NCBI GenBank assembly: GCA_023634235.1
Contig: JAMKCF010000053.1
Location: 372,001 to 436,000, forward strand
Length of the DNA: 64,000 nt
From: Pisaster brevispinus
Taxonomy: Eukaryota > Echinodermata > Asteroidea > Forcipulatida > Asteriidae
Direction: 5' to 3'
The notes beneath the pieces were generated by a model. The model saw only the letters and a program-made list of their open reading frames with translations. It did no database searches and was not told the origin of the DNA. A program made the position numbers and the translations under genes. Each line of letters starts with the position of its first letter. The first letter of the stretch is position 1. Positions 57,677-64,000 of this stretch are shown piece by piece.

Positions 57677-58654
57677 AAGGCAGAGTCTGGCCAAAAAATC
57701 ATCCCTCTAGCCCTCCTAGATCGGGAGTTATTCCCAAATTCACCGCACTTTTATTTTGGGCCATGACCCCTGCCGGCACGACCTTGCTTCTGGGTTTTTT
57801 TTTTTTTTTTTTTTTTTTTTTCAATTTTTCTTAGGGGTAGGCCTAACATCCAGGCCGCTCGCCTCGCCTACAGAATCGTCAGCGACCCCAAACTCACGGG
57901 AGAGGGAGCCCTTGAAACGGGCTTTACAGTGGTACTAAAATTGTGCAGATTCGATATTGCCCTGGGGGTGATGTGACCCTCCTTATTTTGTATTTGTGTC
58001 TTTTTACAGCAAAATCAAGTTGATGTTTTGGGGGGCTTTCGGAGTGTCCCCGCTTGCTGGTCTTTTCCGGTGTGAAGCCTGCCCGCAACGGCCGTAAAAG
58101 TCTAATTTTTGGATGCAGGGATACCTAAGGCAGAGTCAGGTAAAAAAATCATCTCTCTAGCCCTCCTAGATCGGGACTTATTCCCAAAATCACCGCACTT
58201 TTATTTTGGGCCATTACCCCTGGTTTTTGTTTTCCTATTTCTCTAAGGGGTGGGCCTAACATCCAGGCCGCTCGCCTCGCCTACAGAATCGTCAGCGACC
58301 CCAAACTCACGGGAGAGGGAGCCCTTGAAACGGGCTTTACAGTGGTACTAAAATTGTGCAGATTCGATATTGCCCTGGGGGTGATGTGACCCTCCTTATT
58401 TTGTATTTGTGTCTTTTAACAGCAAAATCACGTTGATGTTTTGCGGGGCTTTCGGAGTGTCCCCGCTTGCTGGTCTTTTCCGGTGTGAAGCCTGCCCGCA
58501 ACGGCCGTAAAAGTCTAATTTTCGGATGCAGGGATACCTAAGGCAGAGTCTGGCCAAAAAATCATCCCTCTAGCCCTCCTAGATCGGGAGTTATTCCCAA
58601 ATTCACCGCACTTTTATTTTGGGCCATGACCCCTGCCGGCACGACCTTGCTTCT

Positions 58655-58685
<31 letters not shown>

Positions 58686-61600
58686 CAATTTTTCTTAGGG
58701 GTAGGCCTAACATCCAGGCCGCTCGCCTCGCCTACAGAATCGTCAGCGACCCCAAACTAACGGGAGAGGGAGCCCTTGAAACGGGCTTTACAGTGGTACT
58801 AAAATTGTGCAGATTCGATATTGCCCTGGGGGTGATGTGACCCTCCTTATTTTGTATTTGTGTCTTTTTACAGCAAAATCAAGTTGATGTTTTGCGGGGC
58901 TTTCGGAGTGTCCCCGCTTGCTGGTCTTTTCCGGTGTGAAGCCTGCCCGCAACGGCCGTAAAAGTCTAATTTTCGGATGCAGGGATACCTAAGGCAGAGT
59001 CAGGCCTAAAAATCATCCCTCTAGCCCTCCTAGATCGGGAGTTATTCCCAAATTCACCGCACTTTTATTTTGGGCCATGACCCCTGCCGGCACGACCTTG
59101 CTTCTGGTTTTTTTTTTTTTTTTTTTTTTTTTTTTCAATTTTTCTTAGGGGTAGGCCTAACATCCAGGCCGCTCGCCTCGCCTACAGAATCGTCAGCGAC
59201 CCCAAACTCACGGGAGAGGGAGCCCTTTAAACGGGCTTTACAGTGGTACTAAAATTGTGCAGATTCGATATTGCCCTGGGGGTGATGTGACCCTCCTTAT
59301 TTTGTATTTGTGTCTTTTTACAGCAAAATCAAGTTGATGTTTTGGGGGGCTTTCGGAGTGTCCCCGCTTGCTGGTCTTTTCCGGTGTGAAGCCTGCCCGC
59401 AACGGCCGTAAAAGTCTAATTTTTGGATGCAGGGATACCTAAGGCAGAGTCAGGTAAAAAAATCATCTCTCTAGCCCTCCTAGATCGGGACTTATTCCCA
59501 AAATCACCGCACTTTTATTTTGGGCCATTACCCCTGGTTTTTGTTTTCCTATTTCTCTAAGGGGTGGGCCTAACATCCAGGCCGCTCGCCTCGCCTACAG
59601 AATCGTCAGCGACCCCAAACTCACGGGAGAGGGAGCCCTTGAAACGGGCTTTACAGTGGTACTAAAATTGTGCAGATTCGATATTGCCCTGGGGGTGATG
59701 TGACCCTCCTTATTTTGTATTTGTGTCTTTTAACAGCAAAATCACGTTGATGTTTTGCGGGGCTTTCGGAGTGTCCCCGCTTGCTGGTCTTTTCCGGTGT
59801 GAAGCCTGCCCGCAACGGCCGTAAAAGTCTAATTTTCGGATGCAGGGATACTAAGGCAGAGTCAGGCCAAAAAATCATCCCTCTAGCCCTCCTAGATCGG
59901 GAGTTATTCCCAAATTCACCGCACTTTTATTTTGGGCCATGACCCCTGCCGGCACGACCTTGCTTCTGGGTTTTTTTTTTTCTTTTTTTTTTCAATTTTT
60001 CTTAGGGGTAGGCCTAACATCCAGGCCGCTCGCCTCGCCTACAGAATCGTCAGCGACCCCAAACTCACGGGAGAGGGAGCCCTTGAATCGGGCTTTACAG
60101 TGGTACTAAAATTGTGCAGATTCGATATTGCCCTGGGGGTGATGTGACCCTCCTTATTTTGTATTTGTGTCTTTTTACAGCAAAATCAAGTTGATGTTTT
60201 GGGGGGCTTTCAGAGTGTCCCCGCTTGCTGGTCTTTTCCGGTGTGAAGCCTGCCCGCAACGGCCGTAAAAGTCTAATTTTCGGATGCAGGGATACCTAAG
60301 GCAGAGTCAGGTAAAAAAATCATCTCTCTAGCCCTCCTAGATCGGGACTTATTCCCAAAATCACCGCACTTTTATTTTGGGCCATTACCCCTGGTTTTTG
60401 TTTTCCTATTTCTCTAAGGGGTGGGCCTAACATCCAGGCCGCTCGCCTCGCCTACAGAATCGTCAGCGACCCCAAACTCACGGGAGAGGGAGCCCTTGAA
60501 ACGGGCTTTACAGTGGTACTAACATTGTGCAGATTCGATATTTCCCTGGGGGTGATGTGACCCTCCTTATTTTGTATTTGTGTCTTTTTACAGCAAAATC
60601 ACGTTGATGTTTTGCGGGGCTTTCGGAGTGTCCCCGCTTGCTGGTCTTTTCCGGTGTGAAGCCTGCCGCAACGGCCGTAAAAGTCTAATTTTCGGATGCA
60701 GGGATACCTTAGGCAGAGTCAGGCCAAAAAATCATCCCTCTAGCCCTCCTAGATCGGGAGTTATTCCCAAATTCACCGCACTTTTATTTTCGGTCATGAC
60801 CCCTGCCGGCACGACCTTGCTTCTGGGTTTTTTTTTCTTTTTTTTTTCAATTTTTCTTAGGGGAAGGCCTAACATCCAGGCCGCTCGCCTCGCCTACAGA
60901 ATTGTCAGCGACCCCAAACTCACGGGAGAGGGAGCCCTTGAAACGGGCTTTACAGTGGTACTAAAATTGTGCAGATTCGATATTGCCCTGGGGGTGATGT
61001 GACCCTCCTTATTTTGTATTTGTGTCTTTTTACAGCAAAATTAAGTTGATGTTTTGGGGGGCTTTCGGAGTGTCCCCGCTTGCTGGTCTTTTCCGGTGTG
61101 CAGCCTGCCCGCAACGGCCGTAAAAGTCTAATTTTCGGATGCAGGGATACCTAAGGCAGAGTCAGCTAAAAAAATCATCTCTCTAGTCCTCCTAGATCGG
61201 GAATTATTCCCAAAAGCACCGCACTTTTATTTTGGGCCATTACCCCTGGTTTTTGTTTTCCTATTTCTCTAAGGGGTGGGCCTAACATCCAGGCCGCTCG
61301 CCTCGCCTACAGAATCGTCAGCAACCCCAAACTCACGGGAGAGGGAGCCCTTAAAACGGGCTTTACAGTGGTACTAAAATTGTGCAGATTCGATATTGCC
61401 CTGAGGGTGATGTGACCCTCCTTATTTTGTATTTGTGTCTTTTTACAGCAAAATCAAGTTGATGTTTTGGGGGGCTTTCGGAGTGTCCCCGCTTGCTGGT
61501 CTTTTCCGGTGTGAAGCCTGCCCGCAACGGCCGTAAAAGTCTAATTTTCGGATGCAGGGATACCTAAGGCAGAGTCAGGTAAAAAAATCATCTCTCTAGC

Positions 61601-64000
61601 CCTCCTAGATCGGGACTTATTCCCAAAATCACCGCACTTTTATTTTGGGCCATTACCCCTGGTTTTTGTTTTCCTATTTCTCTAAGGGGTGGGCCTAACA
61701 TCCAGGCCGCTCGCCTCGCCTACAGAATCGTCAGCGACCCCAAACTCACGGGAGAGGGAGCCCTTGAAACGGGCTTTACAGTGGTATTAAAATTGTGCAG
61801 ATTCGATATTGCCCTGGGGGTGATGTGACCCTCCTTATTTTGTATTTGTGTCTTTTTACAGCAAAATTAAGTTGATGTTTTGGGGGGCTTTCGGAGTGTC
61901 CCCGCTTGCTGGTCTTTTCCGGTGTGCAGCCTGCCCGCAACGGCCGTAAAAGTCTAATTTTCGGATGCAGGGATACCTAAGGCAGAGTCAGCTAAAAAAA
62001 TCATCTCTCTAGTCCTCCTAGATCGGGAATTATTCCCAAAAGCACCGCACTTTTATTTTGGGCCATTACCCCTGGTTTTTGTTTTCCTATTTCTCTAAGG
62101 GGTGGGCCTAACATCCAGGCCGCTCGCCTCGCCTACAGAATCGTCAGCAACCCCAAACTCACGGGAGAGGGAGCCCTTAAAACGGGCTTTACAGTGGTAC
62201 TAAAATTGTGCAGATTCGATTTTGCCCTGGGGGTGATGTGACCCTCCTTATTTTGTATTTGTTTCTTTTTACAGCAAAATCACGTTGATGTTTTGCGGGG
62301 CTTTCGGAATGTCCCCGCTTGCTGGTCTTTTCCGGTGTGAAGCCTGCCCGCAACGGCCGTAAAAGTCTAATTTTCGGATGCAGGGATACCTAAGGCAGAT
62401 TCAGGCCAAAAAATCATCCCTTTAGCCCTCCTAGATCGGGAGTTATTCCCAAATTCACCGCACTTTTATTTTGGGCCATGACCCCTGCCGGCACGACCTT
62501 GCTTCTGGGTTTTTTTTTTTTTTTTTTTTTTTTCAATTTTTCTTAGGGGTAGGCCTAACATCCAGGCTGCTCGCCTCGCCTACAGAATCGTCAGCAACCC
62601 CAAACTCACGGGAGAGGGAGCCCTTTAAACGGGCTTTACAGTGGTACTAAAATTGTGCAGATTCGATATTGCCCTGAGGGTGATGTGACCCTCCTTATTT
62701 TGTATTTGTGTCTTTTTACAGCAAAATCAAGTTGATGTTTTGGGGGGCTTTCGGAGTGTCCCCGCTTGCTGGTCTTTTCCGGTGTGAAGCCTGCCCGCAA
62801 CGGCCGTAAAAGTCTAATTTTCGGATGCAGGGATACCTAAGGCAGAGTCAGGTAAAAAAAATCATCTCTCTAGCCCTCCTAGATCGGGACTTATTCCCAA
62901 AATCACCGCACTTTTATTTTGGGCCATTACCCCTGGTTTTTGTTTTCCTATTTCTCTAAGGGGTGGGCCTAACATCCAGGCCGCTCGCCTCGCCTACAGA
63001 ATCGTCAGCGACCCCAAACTCACGGGAGAGGGAGCCCTTGAAACGGGCTTTACAGTGGTACTAAAATTTTGCAGATTCGATATTGCCCTGGGGGTGATGT
63101 GACCCTCCTTATTTTGTATTTGTGTCTTTTTACAGCAAAATCACGTTGATGTTTTGCGGGGCTTTCGGAATGTCCCCGCTTGCTGGTCTTTTCCGGTGTG
63201 AAGCCTGCCCGCAACGGCAGTAAAAGTCTAATTTTCGGATGCAGGGATACCTAAGGCAGAGTCTGGCCAAAAAATCATCCCTCTAGCCCTCCTAGATCGG
63301 GAGTTATTCCCAAATTCACCGCACTTTTATTTTGGGCCATGACCCCTGCCGGCACGACCTTGCTTCTGGGTTTTTTTTTTTTTTTTTTTTTTTTTTTTCA
63401 ATTTTTCTTAGGGGTAGGCCTAACATCCTGTCCGCTCGCCTCGCCTACAGAATCGTCAGCGACCCCAAACTAACGGGAGAGGGAGCCCTTGAAACGGGCT
63501 TTACAGTGGTACTAAAATTGTGCAGATTCGATATTGCCCTGAGGGTGATGTGACCCTCCTTATTTTGTATTTGTGTCTTTTTACAGCAAAATCAAGTTGA
63601 TGTTTTGGGGGGCTTTCGGAGTGTCCCCGCTTGCTGGTCTTTTCCGGTGTGAAGCCTGCCCGCAACGGCCGTAAAAGTCTAATTTTCGGATGCAGGGATA
63701 CCTAAGGCAGAGTCAGGTAAAAAAATCATCTCTCTAGCCCTCCTAGATCGGGACTTATTCCCAAAATCACCGCACTTTTATTTTGGGCCATTACCCCTGG
63801 TTTTTGTTTTCCTATTTCTCTAAGGGGTGGGCCTAACATCCAGGCCGCTCGCCTCGCCTACAGAATCGTCAGCGACCCCAAACTCACGGGAGAGGGAGCC
63901 CTTGAAACGGGCTTTACAGTGGTACTAACATTGTGCAGATTCGATATTGCCCTGGGGGTGATGTGACCCTCCTTATTTTGTATTTGTGTCTTTTTACAGC
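57677..64000 (+). repeat. Mixed A/B block to the window edge, 15 units
   Basis: Unit starts and types: 57677 B, 58127 A, 58540 B, 58991 B, 59441 A, 59853 B, 60298 A, 60710 B, 61153 A, 61566 A, 61979 A, 62392 B, 62839 A, 63253 B, 63704 A (cut at 64000 after 297 bp). Units 61153 and 61979 are twins (CAGCTAAAA, CTAGTCCTCC, CCCAAAAGCACC) from an 826-bp duplication, whose left part is the tail of unit 60710 (AAAATTAAG, GTGTGCAGCC). AGTCTGGCC with AACTAACGGG occurs in units 58540 and 63253, matching unit 5004. TTTTTGGATGC then CTTTTAACAG occurs at 58107-58422 and 59420-59735, as at 7647-7960. Confidence 0.9.

Larger units (their letters stand above)
1..64000 (+). repeat. Tandem satellite array, two monomer types (A ~413 bp, B ~445 bp)
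   Basis: The motif AAGGCAGAGTCAGG (or a one-base variant) recurs about 149 times, always on the plus strand, at spacings mostly of 412-414 or 443-451 bp. Aberrant spacings of 95, 338, 357, 519, 605 and 669-672 bp mark rearranged units. Neither edge shows a terminus or flanking unique DNA. By eye, units of one type differ from each other by a few percent or less. No inverted unit was seen. The family is not one I recognise. The organisation is that of eukaryotic satellite DNA; subrepeats of a ribosomal spacer are a less likely alternative, since no rRNA sequence is present. Confidence 0.97.

Noticed and set aside
60580..61002. Open reading frames of 60-140 codons, the longest here, repeating a peptide with AARLAYRIVSDPKL and TGEGALETG
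   Set aside because: The frames recur only because the satellite recurs. They run through the T tract as poly-Phe, change frame with T-run length and single-base indels (for example GGGGTG against GGGGGTG), start at different codons, and have no visible domain. The 63-bp and other rearrangements alter them freely. I see no sign of coding constraint, though a synonymous-change test on the shared 45-codon segment would settle it.
1..64000. CRISPR array
   Set aside because: The repeat period is over 400 bp, and no short identical repeat is separated by unique spacers. The whole unit is conserved, including the parts that would be spacers.
1..64000. Ribosomal DNA spacer subrepeats
   Set aside because: No 18S, 5.8S, 28S or 5S sequence occurs in 64 kb, and the array has no boundary. 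This remains possible only if the rRNA genes lie outside the window, which would be unusual at this length.

Overview
The window is one uninterrupted tandem array of a single satellite DNA family. It runs from the first base to the last with every unit in the same orientation. Phased on the start of the motif AAGGCAGAGTCAGG, I count about 149 units, and the array continues beyond both edges. I see no convincing protein gene, rRNA, tRNA, CRISPR array, transposon or unique sequence anywhere. Long stretches of this kind are typical of eukaryotic heterochromatin (centromeric, pericentromeric or subtelomeric). Nothing in the sequence identifies the species or the chromosomal position, and I do not recognise the family.

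There are two main monomer types. Type A is usually 412-414 bp. It has CAGGTAAAA near its start, GGGACTTATTCCC, CCATTACCCCTGG and a mixed pyrimidine tract ending CTCTAAGGGG. Type B is usually 443-451 bp. It has CAGGCCAAA, GGGAGTTATTCCC, CCATGACCCCTGCCGGCACG and a pure or nearly pure T run of 10-44 nt, followed by CAATTTTTCTTAGGGG. The rest of the unit is shared. Its 3' half comes in two linked flavours: CAAG with GGGGGGC (common in B) and CACG with GCGGGGC (common in A). Types A and B alternate irregularly (runs of AB, BB, AA and AAAA), so there is no single fixed higher-order repeat.

Layout: 1-2425 contains three fused A-B units with an internal 63-bp duplication; 2426-11101 ordinary units; 11102-11196 a 95-bp remnant; 11197-18941 ordinary units; 18942-19279 a deleted unit; 20139-24828 and 24829-29517 an 11-unit block duplicated at about 99.8% identity; 29105-30825 and 30826-32542 a 4-unit duplication; 32543-39785 ordinary units; 39786-44311 a disturbed zone with three rearranged units and many single-base insertions; 44756-47708 and 47709-50666 a 7-unit duplication with an older 826-bp dimer nested inside; 51976-52070 a second copy of the 95-bp remnant; 53825-55544 two apparently identical 860-bp dimers; 55545-64000 mixed units, some related to units near 5-8 kb.

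The array therefore records repeated unequal exchange at several scales. The most interesting points are crossovers that can be mapped inside individual units, a deletion junction shared by loci 41 kb apart, a conserved chain of short inverted repeats in every monomer, and splice-site-like motifs at fixed positions. Open frames of 60-140 codons recur because the repeat recurs, and I do not treat them as genes.
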